A DNA stretch of 64,000 bases from Eubacteriaceae bacterium UBA6119 (lineage in GTDB: Bacteria; Bacillota; Clostridia; Eubacteriales; UBA1433): contig DIVZ01000005.1 of the NCBI GenBank assembly GCA_002423395.1, positions 444,428 to 508,427 on the forward strand. Reading direction: 5' to 3'. Below are positions 1 through 9,669 of this stretch, one piece after another. Every line of letters begins with the position of its first letter. The stretch's first letter is position 1. The position numbers and the translations under genes are program-made. A model generated the notes under the pieces. It did no database searches. It worked only from the letters and a program-made list of their open reading frames with translations, and had not been told where the DNA came from.

Positions 1-11
1 TAAATAATTTC

Positions 12-971
12 ATGATAAAACCCAAAGAGTTTTATCGTTCTTTGAGATTTGGTTTTTTGGCAAAATATTTTCCGAAAAGACATTGCCGGCTTATGACCAA
101 ACCCGGTGCAAGAAAGGAAACACCTTTTAAAATAGACCTAAAGAATCCCATTTACTTCAATGAAAAATTATTATGGCTAAAATATTATGTTTATAACAAA
201 AGCTCATTAGTTGCAAAATGCTACGATAAATATCTGGTTAGGGAATATGTAAAAAAATGCGGCTGTGAAAATATACTTAATGATTTATATGGCGTTTGGG
301 ATTCAATAGACGAGATAAACTGGGATAGTTTACCAGAAGAGTACGTATTAAAAATAACAAACGGAAATTCATATCATATATTTAAAACTAAAGAGCAAGA
401 CGCTGATATTGATAGATATAAGGATACACTACTTGTGCCGGCAAAGAAACGCAATATTATATATAGAAGTTCGGGTGATTTATTTGCCTTGAAATGCCCA
501 CAAAGATTTATATGCGAAAAGCTGTTGAAAAATCCTGCAAATAATAAAGCGTTAGATGACTGGAAGTTTTATTGCTTTAACGGGGAGCCTAAATACCTTC
601 TTTATGTTTATGACCGAATAATAGTAGACGGCACACAAAATGCCAGCCAAGAAAAAGTATTTATGACTGTAGATTTTAAAAATAAGATGGATTATTATAA
701 GGATTCAAAATCAAAAGTACCCGAAAAGCCAGCTTGCTATAATGAAATGCTGGAATGCGCGAGAAAATTATCAAAAGATTTTCCTTTTGTAAGAGTAGAT
801 TTTTATATTAGTGAAAATAAGCCTGTATTTGGAGAACTAACATTTACCCCAGCCGGCGGATATGTAAAAAATCTTTTGCATAACAAAGAAGGGTTGATCG
901 AAATGGGGAATTGTCTTTGTTTAGATAACATTAATGAATATACTAAACTGAAAAAAAGTTATAATGTTTAA
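12..971 (+). CDS. TupA-like ATP-grasp protein of a polysaccharide cluster
   Basis: The 319-residue protein resembles the TupA-like ATP-grasp family found in teichuronopeptide and capsule/exopolysaccharide clusters. Visible family-like stretches are an N-terminal basic region, EKLLWLKYY near residue 52, EEYVLKITNGNSYHIF in the middle and a C-terminal VRVDFYISENKPVFGELTF, which fits the metal/ATP-binding end of an ATP-grasp fold. Family members are thought to ligate amino acids or modify glycans, but the substrate here is unknown. Three glycosyltransferase genes follow on the same strand. The start lies only 11 bases from the window edge, so its ribosome site and any upstream operon gene cannot be fully judged. 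Confidence 0.75.
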   Translation: MIKPKEFYRSLRFGFLAKYFPKRHCRLMTKPGARKETPFKIDLKNPIYFNEKLLWLKYYVYNKSSLVAKCYDKYLVREYVKKCGCENILNDLYGVWDSIDEINWDSLPEEYVLKITNGNSYHIFKTKEQDADIDRYKDTLLVPAKKRNIIYRSSGDLFALKCPQRFICEKLLKNPANNKALDDWKFYCFNGEPKYLLYVYDRIIVDGTQNASQEKVFMTVDFKNKMDYYKDSKSKVPEKPACYNEMLECARKLSKDFPFVRVDFYISENKPVFGELTFTPAGGYVKNLLHNKEGLIEMGNCLCLDNINEYTKLKKSYNV

Positions 972-1041
972 TAAGTATTAAATATTCTATATTAGTAAAA
1001 AAGCCACAGATTGTATATTGAAATTTGGAAGGACTATGCAA

Positions 1042-2208
1042 ATGTTTATTAAAATAATCAAGTCTTTTAAAAATTTGGTTTTAAGCTTACTTGAATATAT
1101 ATTATTCCCGCTATTGGTTTTTGGCTGCTTTTTAATTAGAATGAAAAAAAACAGAATTGATATCGGCATTGGTATAAACCCAAATATAAACCATATCCGA
1201 TGGGCAAACGCTTTGAAAAAATTCGGGTACACTGTTGAAACTTTTGTGCTGGGCAAGCCGTTTTACATTACCAGCGACTTCAACCATATATATTCAGACG
1301 CCTTCAACTCTTCATTTCCGATGTATCTTTTCTTAAAATGCGCAGGAAAATACAGAATACAGATACTTAGGATGAACGGCGGAGTGCTTTCTAAATGCAA
1401 TAGCGCAATAAAGTATCATGAGCCTCGCTTGTTAAAGCTTGCAGGAGTTAAAACAATAGCTATACCGTACGGGAGCGACTGCAGGATTTTGGAGAGGACA
1501 CCGAACAAGTATTATGCTTATACGATATTGCAGGATGCGCCTCTAAGATCTAATAAAGTTATAATCAAAAAAGTTGATACTTGGTGCAGATATGCGGATG
1601 TTGTTGTGGGGCAGATGGATCACGTAGACTATCTTCCTTTTTGGAACTGTATGCGCCAATCGCTTCATGCTATAGATACAAATAGTATAGAGCCCGCATA
1701 TCCAAGACCTAACGGAAATATCAAAATAGTGCATATATATAATCACCCTGCATGTAAAGGCTCGAATGCGGTTTTTAACGCTGTAGCTGAATTGCAGAAA
1801 GAGGGGTATGAAATTGAACTTTTATCTAAATGCGGAATATCCAACGATGAAGTTTTAAAACATATTTCAGAGGCTGATATAGTTGTTGACCAGCTTGTCA
1901 TCGGCTGGTATGCGAGTTTTTCAGTAGAATCCATGGCATATGGTAAGCCGACCATTTGTTATTTAAGAGAAGATCTGGTTGAGCTGTTTGAAAAGACAGG
2001 CAATGTTGAAAAAAATGAGGTCCCGGTAATTTCTGCTGACGTACTTACAATAAAAAATGTTCTTATAGATTTGATAGAGAGAAAAGAAGAATTGTATGAA
2101 ATAGGCAAAAAGACGCGGCAGTACTGCGAAAAATATCATTCTCTTGAGTCTGTAGGAAAATGGTTTGATGACATAATAAGAACTAAGTGTATAAAATCTT
2201 TTAAATAG
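1042..2208 (+). CDS. Glycosyltransferase-like protein (GT4/GT-B type)
   Basis: A 388-residue protein of a polysaccharide cluster. The open frame extends upstream to a TTG at 1018, but a GGAAGGA ribosome site at 1027-1033 sits best before the ATG at 1042, so that start is chosen. An N-terminal hydrophobic stretch (about residues 8-31) could anchor it to the membrane. The C-terminal half has a GT-B nucleotide-sugar-binding signature, VVDQLVIGWYASFSVESM followed by AYGKP. The next gene carries the same signature, so the two are probably paralogues. Donor and acceptor sugars cannot be told from the sequence. Confidence 0.7.
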   Translation: MFIKIIKSFKNLVLSLLEYILFPLLVFGCFLIRMKKNRIDIGIGINPNINHIRWANALKKFGYTVETFVLGKPFYITSDFNHIYSDAFNSSFPMYLFLKCAGKYRIQILRMNGGVLSKCNSAIKYHEPRLLKLAGVKTIAIPYGSDCRILERTPNKYYAYTILQDAPLRSNKVIIKKVDTWCRYADVVVGQMDHVDYLPFWNCMRQSLHAIDTNSIEPAYPRPNGNIKIVHIYNHPACKGSNAVFNAVAELQKEGYEIELLSKCGISNDEVLKHISEADIVVDQLVIGWYASFSVESMAYGKPTICYLREDLVELFEKTGNVEKNEVPVISADVLTIKNVLIDLIERKEELYEIGKKTRQYCEKYHSLESVGKWFDDIIRTKCIKSFK

Positions 2209-2219
2209 GAGCTTAAATA

Positions 2220-3302
2220 ATGAGAGTGCTGCATTTGCCATCCTCAACCGGAGGGAATGCTTGGAATTTATCGCAGGCAGAGCGTAAGATAGGTATAGAT
2301 AGCCGCGTACTTGTTACGGACCAAAATTATTTTGGTTTTAATGCGGACATGCACGCGGATTGGAATAAAAATAAATACACGTATCCTTTGAAGGCACTGA
2401 GGTTTTATCAAAAAGAACTTGATAATTATGATGTATTTCATTTTAATTTCGGACGCACGCTTTTTAATTATCAACATACCCAGTTGGATATGCTGGATTT
2501 GCATTTACTGAAACGTAAGAAAAAGGCAATCGTATTTACTTATCAGGGAACTGACGCGCGGCTTGCAGGCTACAGTCTGCAAAATTATGATATATCGTTC
2601 TATCAGCAATTATCAGAAGCTGAACTGAATAAAGAAATTGAAGCCGACGCACGCAGGATATACCGCATGAATAAAGCCGATAAATTTGCTGACTTGATTT
2701 ATACGATAAATCCGGATTTAAAAAACGTATTGCCGCAAAGGACAATATTCAGACCTTATACAAAATTACAATTGGAAGAATGGGAGCCCAAATACAGCGC
2801 ATACGAAAAAGACGAACTAGTTTTTGCGCATGCGCCTACAAGCCGTTCTAAAAAAGGAACGGATGAAATAATAAAGGCAATAGAGCAGCTGCGTAAGGAA
2901 GGCAAAAAAGTTACTTTTGACCTGATTGAAAATGTGCCGAATATAGAGGCACGCAGAAGACTGGAACGCGCCGATGTTGTGATTGATCAGATATATATCG
3001 GCTGGTATGGCGGGCTTGCTGTAGAAAGCATGGCTCTCGGAAAGCCCGTTGTTGCTTATATCCGCGAGTCAGACCTTATCCATATACCCAAAGAGATGGC
3101 AAAGTCTATTCCAATAATAAGGGTTACTCCTCAAAGTTTATATAATACATTGGAATATATCATTAATCATAAGGAAAATTTAAGGAAAATTGCCCGTGAT
3201 TCTCGGGATTATGTGGAAAAGTGGCATGATTCTAAAAATATTGCTGCGAGTATTGTAAAAGACTATCAAAATATATTGGACAACATAAAAGCTAATATTT
3301 AG
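2220..3302 (+). CDS. Glycosyltransferase family 4-like protein
   Basis: A 360-residue soluble GT-B type glycosyltransferase. The N-terminus, MRVLHLPSSTGGNAWNLSQA, has the usual first beta strand and Gly-rich loop. The C-terminal donor-binding region reads VVIDQIYIGWYGGLAVESM then ALGKPVVAYIRE, closely matching the preceding gene. It starts 11 bases after that gene, with AGGAG at 2207-2211 overlapping the upstream stop region, so the two are likely co-transcribed and translationally linked. The role is presumably transfer of a sugar during assembly of a surface glycan; the specificity is unknown. Confidence 0.75.
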   Translation: MRVLHLPSSTGGNAWNLSQAERKIGIDSRVLVTDQNYFGFNADMHADWNKNKYTYPLKALRFYQKELDNYDVFHFNFGRTLFNYQHTQLDMLDLHLLKRKKKAIVFTYQGTDARLAGYSLQNYDISFYQQLSEAELNKEIEADARRIYRMNKADKFADLIYTINPDLKNVLPQRTIFRPYTKLQLEEWEPKYSAYEKDELVFAHAPTSRSKKGTDEIIKAIEQLRKEGKKVTFDLIENVPNIEARRRLERADVVIDQIYIGWYGGLAVESMALGKPVVAYIRESDLIHIPKEMAKSIPIIRVTPQSLYNTLEYIINHKENLRKIARDSRDYVEKWHDSKNIAASIVKDYQNILDNIKANI

Positions 3303-3349
3303 CTTATAATAGTGAGAACATAAAAACCTGAAAAAGAGGGCGTAAAGAA

Positions 3350-4423
3350 TTGAATATACTTTATATAACATACATTGATTTTGGTAATTTTACTTCTGGA
3401 AGCATGGTAAGACCGCAAAAAATCTACGATGCCTTTTTGAAATCAGGGCATAATATAAAATTACTGAAAGGGCAGCAAAATATAGGAAGCAAAGAACGAG
3501 AGAAGAATGTTGACGAGATTAATAAGTGGCTTGATAATAACAAGCCTGATTTATGTTATATAGAATCATCTACTTATCCTATATTAAATGGATATGACAG
3601 GAAATTAATTAAAAGAATTAATAAAATGGGAGTAAAAATAGGATATTTTTTAAGAGATGCATATTATAAATTCCCAAAAGAGGTTTACGAGAAAGACCAA
3701 AATATTATTAAAAAAATAAAAAAGTTAATTTTGAAATTGATGTACCTCAATGACGAGAAATTACTTAAGAAATATGCAAGCATAGTATATTTACCGACAA
3801 TTAAAATGTCTACTTACTTTAATTTTAAAAATATTAAAATACTTCCGCCTGCCGGAGAAAATCTTTTGCAAAAGCATAATTTCGAAGATAAAACTTGTAT
3901 ATATGTTGGAGGGGTCTCAGGATTATACGGAGGCAATTTACTGTTAAAAAGTTTTCAATTACTAAATAAACAATGCAGTAAATATAAACTTATTTTAGTG
4001 TGCAGAGAAAGCGAATTAAAATATATAGATAAAGAAATACTTGAAAATGCCACGTGGCTTGAGATTCATCATGTTTCAAGTCAAAAAAATCTCGCTCCGT
4101 TATACAAACGCACCAGTATCGCTTTGCTTCCCAGACTCTCTAATAAATATAGCGACCTTAGTATTTCTGTTAAATTTTTTGAGTATATGAGTTATGGTTT
4201 GCCAATTGTAGCAATGTATGCGGAAGAGATGTCAAAAATTATAAAAAAATATGATATAGGTATTGTAACAGAAAATAACGAAGATTGCTTTTCTAAAGCA
4301 ATTTCGGACCTATTCAGCGACGAGAACCTATATAAAAGCCTGTGTAATAATGTAGAGAATGCTTTATTAAATAATAACTTGTGGCAGCATAGAGTAGAAC
4401 AGATTATTGAAAATCTAAGTTAA
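3350..4423 (+). CDS. Glycosyltransferase (GT4 family-like)
   Basis: A 357-residue protein starting at a TTG preceded by GAGGG. It begins MNILYITYIDFGNFTSGS, followed by a typical GT4 N-domain. The C-domain contains a Gly-rich strand (IYVGGVSGLYGGNLLLKSF), then LLPRLSNKYSDLSISVKFFEYMSYGLPIVA, the acidic-residue/Gly-Pro region that binds nucleotide sugars in GT4 enzymes. It closes the polysaccharide cluster, and a hairpin follows. The gene looks richer in A/T and in Lys, Asn and Ile codons than the housekeeping genes downstream, which is common for laterally acquired surface-glycan genes. Confidence 0.75.
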   Translation: MNILYITYIDFGNFTSGSMVRPQKIYDAFLKSGHNIKLLKGQQNIGSKEREKNVDEINKWLDNNKPDLCYIESSTYPILNGYDRKLIKRINKMGVKIGYFLRDAYYKFPKEVYEKDQNIIKKIKKLILKLMYLNDEKLLKKYASIVYLPTIKMSTYFNFKNIKILPPAGENLLQKHNFEDKTCIYVGGVSGLYGGNLLLKSFQLLNKQCSKYKLILVCRESELKYIDKEILENATWLEIHHVSSQKNLAPLYKRTSIALLPRLSNKYSDLSISVKFFEYMSYGLPIVAMYAEEMSKIIKKYDIGIVTENNEDCFSKAISDLFSDENLYKSLCNNVENALLNNNLWQHRVEQIIENLS

Positions 4424-4433
4424 TAATAAACAG

Positions 4434-4465
4434 TAAAAACATGAAATAATTATATGTTTTTATTG
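4434..4465 (+). terminator. Probable terminator of the glycan cluster
   Basis: TAAAAACAT and ATGTTTTTA form a 9-bp stem around an AT-rich loop about 10 bases after the last glycosyltransferase stop. The stem is AT-only apart from one pair, so it is weak. The rest of 4424-4655 is AT-rich and shows no gene, only the promoter described next. Confidence 0.4.
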
Positions 4466-4589
4466 CGTGGTTATATTTTAATAGAATAAAACATTTTTAT
4501 ATATAACACAATAATGCTATTTTAATAAGTGGTACGTTTTGTGTTATTTTTAAACAATAAATATATTATATTTAATAATTACTAAGTAA

Positions 4590-4618
4590 TTTACAATTTA
4601 ACTTAAAAATATTATAAT
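4590..4618 (+). promoter_or_regulatory. SigA-type promoter for the yhaO/yhaN-like pair
   Basis: TTTACA at 4590-4595 and TATAAT at 4613-4618 are separated by 17 bases. They lie 38 bases upstream of the first codon, with a GAAGGGG ribosome site in between. Confidence 0.65.
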
Positions 4619-4655
4619 TATCAATATGGTTTTGTGTAGAAGGGGATTTTAACAC

Positions 4656-5741
4656 ATGATTAAATTCATACATACAGGCGATTTGCATTTGGGGAGCGTT
4701 TTTGAAAATGCTTCATTTCCCGCTGATGTTGCAAAGTTAAGGCGTGAAGAGCTGTTTAAAACATTTAACAGCATCGTAAAAGCTGCAGTTTCTTTAAAAG
4801 ATAATTTTTTGCTTATATGCGGAGATTTGTTTGAGGAAAAATTCTGCACTGCACACGATATAAAAAGGGTGTTTGATACGCTTGCTTCGCTTACTGATAT
4901 TGAAGTTTTAATAATTGCCGGAAATCATGATTTATATTCTTCCACATACAGACATTACGCAAATAAATATCCCAATATACACATATTCCGACACGAAAAA
5001 ATAGAAAAGAAATCATTTGAAAAGTTTAATGCCGATATTTACGCTATAAGCTGGGACAAGGCGGCATATTACGCAGAACCGGATTTTTCAAATATTAAGC
5101 TTGACGAAAATAAAATAAACATACTTATGCTGCATGCCGACTGCGCACCCAATTCAACATATATGCCGATAAATATAAAGGCAATATCCGATATAGGATT
5201 TGACTATATCGCACTTGGTCATATTCATAAACCAAGACAGGTGACAGGCAGGGCGTATTACTGCGGTTCAGCAGAACCTCTTGATTTTAAGGAAACGGGA
5301 GAGCACGGAATTTATCACATAGAAGCGGACAAGGACGCTTTTAAAATCGACTTTGTTAAATTGGCAAGCAGAAATTTTGTTGTAAGCAAAGTAAACATAA
5401 CTCCCGATATGGGGTATCTCGATATTTTAAGGGCGCTTACTGCAAATATCAGCCATGAAAGCCTTAACAATGATATGCACAGGCTTGCGATTAGCGGCAT
5501 GGTAAATTCGGCTATTAATTTAGATGAAATTATCGCTCAAGCAAAACCGTCGTTTTTTTATATGGAATATTCAAACGACACTATACCCGATTTTGATGTT
5601 GATTATATTAAACAGCAGAATGAAAATAATATAATAGGCAAATTTATTGAAAAAATGCAGCAATATGATATGACTGATGAAAAATACAGACGCGCATTAT
5701 ACAAAGGTTTGGCGTTACTTTTAAGTGAAGGAGATAAATAA
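4656..5741 (+). CDS. Metallophosphoesterase, SbcD/Mre11-like nuclease (YhaO type)
   Basis: The 361-residue protein has all five metallophosphoesterase motifs in order: TGDLHLGS (about residues 7-14), CGDLFEE, AGNHDLYSS, LMLHADCAP and LGHIHKPRQ. These would bind two Mn ions, as in SbcD/Mre11 nucleases. The domain fills the first two thirds, and the C-terminal third is likely the cap or partner-binding region. The stop codon overlaps the start of a coiled-coil ATPase gene. This is the usual Firmicute yhaO-yhaN layout of a Rad50/Mre11-like DNA end-processing complex. The exact DNA substrate is not known to me. Confidence 0.85.
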   Translation: MIKFIHTGDLHLGSVFENASFPADVAKLRREELFKTFNSIVKAAVSLKDNFLLICGDLFEEKFCTAHDIKRVFDTLASLTDIEVLIIAGNHDLYSSTYRHYANKYPNIHIFRHEKIEKKSFEKFNADIYAISWDKAAYYAEPDFSNIKLDENKINILMLHADCAPNSTYMPINIKAISDIGFDYIALGHIHKPRQVTGRAYYCGSAEPLDFKETGEHGIYHIEADKDAFKIDFVKLASRNFVVSKVNITPDMGYLDILRALTANISHESLNNDMHRLAISGMVNSAINLDEIIAQAKPSFFYMEYSNDTIPDFDVDYIKQQNENNIIGKFIEKMQQYDMTDEKYRRALYKGLALLLSEGDK

Positions 5742-7960
5742 TGATTTATAAAAAATTAAGTCTTTTATCTTTCGGGAAATTCAAAAATAAACATATTTAT
5801 CTTCAAGACGGGCTGAATTTAATTATGGGGAGCAACGAAGCGGGCAAGAGCACCATACATTATTTTATTGAAGGCATGTTTTACGGCTTTTTTTCGTACG
5901 GGAAAAAGAAAAAAAGCTATGAAGAGCTGCAGCAAAAATATAAACCATGGAGCAGTGATGATTATATCGGAACGCTAGCGTATGAGAATGACAAGAGCAT
6001 GTTTTTAATTGAACGGAACTTTTCTGAAATAAACGGCCGCGTTAAAGTTTCAAACTATACTACGGGCGAAGACATTACGAATAAATTTAATTTCAATGAA
6101 GTAACAAGAATGTACGAGCCTACAAATCATATTAATCTAAGCAAAATTATGTACAGAAACACCGTAAGCATAGGTCAGATGAATACAAAAACCGAGAAAA
6201 ATTTATCAGAAGAAGTAAACAGTTTGATGGCAAATATTGACACGGGCTTTTCTGATATATCCGTAGTATCGGCTATAAAAAAACTTCGCGAAGAGGCGGA
6301 AAAAATAGCAGGCAAAAAAGGTGAAGTAAAGCAGATAGGCCAAATTAATCAGATACTTGAAAAAACAGTGGCGGAAAAAGAGGAAGCGCAAAAAGTTATA
6401 AACGACAGCAAAAATCTCAAGCTAAGAATGGATAAGCTTACAGAGGAACTTGATAATATTAAAAAACATGAAGCATACGACAAGCTGAAAAGCATAAAAA
6501 GATATGAGGATTTGTGCGACGAAATAAATAAGGCAAAAAGAACGATTGCCGGAATGCAGCTTGTTGAAGGTTTTGATGAAGATAAATTTGAAAAAATAAT
6601 ACTTTTAGACAGCGAGGTTAATAACCAGGCTGAAAAGTTAAGTGATTTAAAACAAAAACTAAGTGAAATGCAAAATGGAATAGAAGATATAAAATCGGAA
6701 ATGTATAAAAATATGCCGATAGATAATATTGAAGAATTGAAACAGGATTACGCAACGTATAACCAAATGAAAGAGGGAACATACAAGCAGCCGTCAAAAA
6801 AAGCGGATATAATTTTCTTAATAATGTTTATTTTATTCGGCGGGGCAGGAGCGTATCTGTATTTGAATGATATGCTTACATACTCTTTAATTTCAGCGTC
6901 GGCAGCATTAATTATGCTTATAATATTTATAATTAAGAAAATAAAAAATAAAAGAATAGATACAGACAGCATATATACAAAATACGGTTTTAAAAACGAG
7001 TATGAATATGAAAAGTACTGCTCGTCAAAAAACAGGGAAAACGAAAAACATGAAGAAGCCAAAATAATGCTTCAAATCAGAACAGATGAATATGAAAAAC
7101 TAAAACAAGAAATAGAACAAGCTAAAGCGGAATATGACGGCAAAAGCAATACATTTGGCAGAACTGTAAACGAAATGGGACTTGATAACAATACTCCGTA
7201 CAGAGACGCGCTCAAAGCCAACAAAACATACCAGGAGTTAAAAAACAAAATCTCAGCGTTAGAAATGCTCAGAGACGAAACACTGAGTGAAGACGAATAT
7301 AATTCATACAAAGAAAAATTAGGCGATTTTGATATAAATATGCTAAAAATAGCAGAAGAAAGACCGCAGGAAGACAAAGATACAGTCCTTGCGGAATTGT
7401 CCCGTCTTCAGGGAATATATGAAAATAATATTAATAATATCAGAAGCATTACGGAAATAATGTCGCAGATTAAAGAGCTAACCGATAAAAGAGACGAATT
7501 GCTTATAGAATACAGCGCACTAAATATTGCGGCGGACGTTATAGAAGAAACGGCAAAAGAAATGCACAGCCAGAACTCGCCGGTGTTAAATAAGAAAATA
7601 TCAGATATGATATTTGACATTACAAACAGGTACAAAAATATTAAGCTGACAAACGAACTTGATTTAAATGTAGAATATCCCGAAACAGGGCTTTTAGTAA
7701 ACGTGGAGGAGTTAAGTCAGGGCACGCTCGAACAACTGTATTTTTCATTACGAATAGCTCTTGCGGATATGTTTGCGCCGGACACTCCATTAATACTAGA
7801 CGACAGTTTTGTTATGTATGATACTTGCAGACTTGAAAATATTATCAGAATTCTATATAATATCTCTAAAAAAAGGCAGGTATTATTATTAAGCTGCAGC
7901 AGCAGAGAAAAAGAGATACTGGACAGAATGAACATAATCTATAATTTAGTAACTCTCTAA
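5741..7960 (+). CDS. Rad50/SbcC-like AAA ATPase with a membrane hairpin (YhaN type)
   Basis: The 739-residue protein starts with an ABC/SMC-type ATPase half carrying Walker A GSNEAGKST (residues 30-38). It ends with the signature EELSQGTLEQLYFSLRIAL and Walker B PLILDDSFVMYD (about residues 683-694). Long Glu/Lys-rich coiled coils lie between them. Unlike SbcC, the middle (about residues 357-398) holds two hydrophobic helices that should form a membrane hairpin, with no zinc-hook CxxC in view. This matches the YhaN subfamily, which is thought to work with YhaO at the membrane. The ATG overlaps the stop of the nuclease gene, so both should be made in step. Confidence 0.8.
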   Translation: MIYKKLSLLSFGKFKNKHIYLQDGLNLIMGSNEAGKSTIHYFIEGMFYGFFSYGKKKKSYEELQQKYKPWSSDDYIGTLAYENDKSMFLIERNFSEINGRVKVSNYTTGEDITNKFNFNEVTRMYEPTNHINLSKIMYRNTVSIGQMNTKTEKNLSEEVNSLMANIDTGFSDISVVSAIKKLREEAEKIAGKKGEVKQIGQINQILEKTVAEKEEAQKVINDSKNLKLRMDKLTEELDNIKKHEAYDKLKSIKRYEDLCDEINKAKRTIAGMQLVEGFDEDKFEKIILLDSEVNNQAEKLSDLKQKLSEMQNGIEDIKSEMYKNMPIDNIEELKQDYATYNQMKEGTYKQPSKKADIIFLIMFILFGGAGAYLYLNDMLTYSLISASAALIMLIIFIIKKIKNKRIDTDSIYTKYGFKNEYEYEKYCSSKNRENEKHEEAKIMLQIRTDEYEKLKQEIEQAKAEYDGKSNTFGRTVNEMGLDNNTPYRDALKANKTYQELKNKISALEMLRDETLSEDEYNSYKEKLGDFDINMLKIAEERPQEDKDTVLAELSRLQGIYENNINNIRSITEIMSQIKELTDKRDELLIEYSALNIAADVIEETAKEMHSQNSPVLNKKISDMIFDITNRYKNIKLTNELDLNVEYPETGLLVNVEELSQGTLEQLYFSLRIALADMFAPDTPLILDDSFVMYDTCRLENIIRILYNISKKRQVLLLSCSSREKEILDRMNIIYNLVTL

Positions 7961-7999
7961 AATTGCGAGGCAATTAAAAACTGAGGATTAACAATAAAA

Positions 8000-9079
8000 A
8001 TGAATATAAAAGTAGCGGTAGGAATGAGCGGGGGAGTAGACAGTTCCGTTGCGGCGCTTATGCTGAAAAATGCAGGGTATGACGTTGCGGGAATATTCAT
8101 GAAAAATTGGGATGACGATAAAAACGGCGAATGTTGTGCGGAAGAAGATTATTCCGATATTTCCAGCGTTTGCAATAAAATAGGCATACCATACTACACG
8201 GTGAATTTCTCCAAAGAATATTGGGACAGGGTTTTTAAGTATTTTTTAGACGAATATAGCAGCGGCAGGACACCCAACCCGGATGTGCTGTGCAACAGCG
8301 AAATAAAATTTAAAGCATTTATGGATTACGCGCTTGATGTTATGGGTGCGGATTATATAGCGACAGGTCATTATGTTCAAAAAAGAGAAGAATCCGGCGA
8401 ATCTTATTTGCTCAGAGGAGCTGATGAAAATAAAGACCAAAGCTATTTTTTATGTATGCTAAACCAGAATCAGCTGAGTAAATCGCTGTTTCCCATAGGA
8501 CATATGCAAAAAAGCCAAGTCAGAGAAATCGCTTCAGACGCAGGGCTCAGGACGGCTTTTAAAAAAGACAGTACAGGCATATGCTTTATAGGAGAGAGAA
8601 ATTTCACTGAATTTCTATCAAATTATCTTCCCAATAAAAAAGGATTTATTAGAGATATTAACGGTGAAGTTGTAGGGCATCACATAGGGCTTATGTATTA
8701 CACGCTCGGTCAGAGAAGAGGACTTGGAATAGGCGGTGCGGGCAACGGCGGAAGATGGTATGTTGCAGATAAGGATTTAATAAACAACGAACTGATAGTT
8801 GTGCAGGATCCCAACCATCCCGTTTTATTTTCTAAAGCATTAACTGCGAAAAAATTTTCGTTTATTTCGGGCGCGCCGCCGGGAGAAGAATTTAGATGCA
8901 GCATAAAATACAGATACAGGCAGCCGGATAAACAGGCTGTTGTAACTATTAAGAACAATGTTTTAACGGCAGAATTTGATAATCCGCAAAAAGCCGTATG
9001 TCCGGGACAGTATGCAGTATTTTATTACGGTGAGGTTTGTCTTGGCGGAGCGGAAATAGACAGTATAATAAAGATTTGA
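8000..9079 (+). CDS. mnmA: tRNA-specific 2-thiouridylase MnmA
   Basis: A 359-residue enzyme that adds sulfur to U34 of tRNA-Lys, -Glu and -Gln using ATP and a persulfide donor. It shows the PP-loop GMSGGVDSSVAA (residues 8-19), GRTPNPDVLCNSEIKF with the first catalytic Cys, ATGHYVQ, DQSYFLCML, and STGICFIGER with the second catalytic Cys. The C-terminal beta-barrel domain is complete. Length and motif order are normal for MnmA. A GAGGATTAAC ribosome site precedes the ATG. A TrmR/TrhP-like pair for wobble-U34 hydroxylation and methylation sits about 5 kb downstream. Confidence 0.95.
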   Translation: MNIKVAVGMSGGVDSSVAALMLKNAGYDVAGIFMKNWDDDKNGECCAEEDYSDISSVCNKIGIPYYTVNFSKEYWDRVFKYFLDEYSSGRTPNPDVLCNSEIKFKAFMDYALDVMGADYIATGHYVQKREESGESYLLRGADENKDQSYFLCMLNQNQLSKSLFPIGHMQKSQVREIASDAGLRTAFKKDSTGICFIGERNFTEFLSNYLPNKKGFIRDINGEVVGHHIGLMYYTLGQRRGLGIGGAGNGGRWYVADKDLINNELIVVQDPNHPVLFSKALTAKKFSFISGAPPGEEFRCSIKYRYRQPDKQAVVTIKNNVLTAEFDNPQKAVCPGQYAVFYYGEVCLGGAEIDSIIKI

Positions 9080-9093
9080 AAGATGGTGTTTTT

Positions 9094-9561
9094 ATGAAGA
9101 AAAAAGTTCTAACAATTATTTTAATTTTAATATTATTAACTATGTTAAGCGCATGCGGGGCAACAAAGACAAGCACGAGTTACAGCGATTTGCAGGGCCC
9201 GTGGCAGCTCGACAGCAAATATGTTGACAGCGGCGCTCAAACAATAAAATGGACAATACTCGATTTTAAATCGGATAAAACAGTTGATATTTATGAATAT
9301 CCCCAGCAAGCAGAGACACAGCAAAATGAATTTACAACCAAAAAAGAATATGTGCCGGATAAAAGCCAATTTACACTGATGGGCTCCTCGCCTGTTGAGG
9401 TTAACGGCAATACGATTTCTTATCAGTATAACGGAAGCACAATTACAGCTAAATTTTCAGTAGATTTAAACAGCTATACAATGCATTTATATATTAATAA
9501 CACAACAAACAATGTAATACATGAAATTTATAAAACCGCAGATAAATCAAAACGACCGTAA
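9094..9561 (+). CDS. Small lipoprotein of unknown function
   Basis: A 155-residue protein starting at the ATG at 9094. The open frame extends upstream into mnmA, but only this ATG gives a proper signal peptide. The N-terminus is a lipoprotein signal: Lys-rich start, Ile/Leu core and the lipobox MLSAC with Cys at residue 21. The rest is a small beta-rich domain with a WQL...W pattern and many Tyr/Thr residues, reminiscent of lipocalin-like or DUF-type extracellular domains. It follows mnmA by 14 bases and is closed by a strong terminator, so it probably shares the mnmA transcript. Function is unknown. Confidence 0.7.
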   Translation: MKKKVLTIILILILLTMLSACGATKTSTSYSDLQGPWQLDSKYVDSGAQTIKWTILDFKSDKTVDIYEYPQQAETQQNEFTTKKEYVPDKSQFTLMGSSPVEVNGNTISYQYNGSTITAKFSVDLNSYTMHLYINNTTNNVIHEIYKTADKSKRP

Positions 9562-9567
9562 AAAAGC

Positions 9568-9602
9568 AAAAGAAAGCTGCATTATGCAGCTTTCTTTGTT
9601 TT
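9568..9602 (+). terminator. Intrinsic terminator after mnmA-lipoprotein
   Basis: A 13-bp perfect stem, AAAGAAAGCTGCA (9569-9581) with TGCAGCTTTCTTT (9585-9597), a 3-base loop and a T-rich tail. Confidence 0.85.
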
Positions 9603-9669
9603 GAGGCAATATAAACATTATTATTTTATTGGACTTGGAGCTATGTTATAATATACGGCGGAGGTTTTT

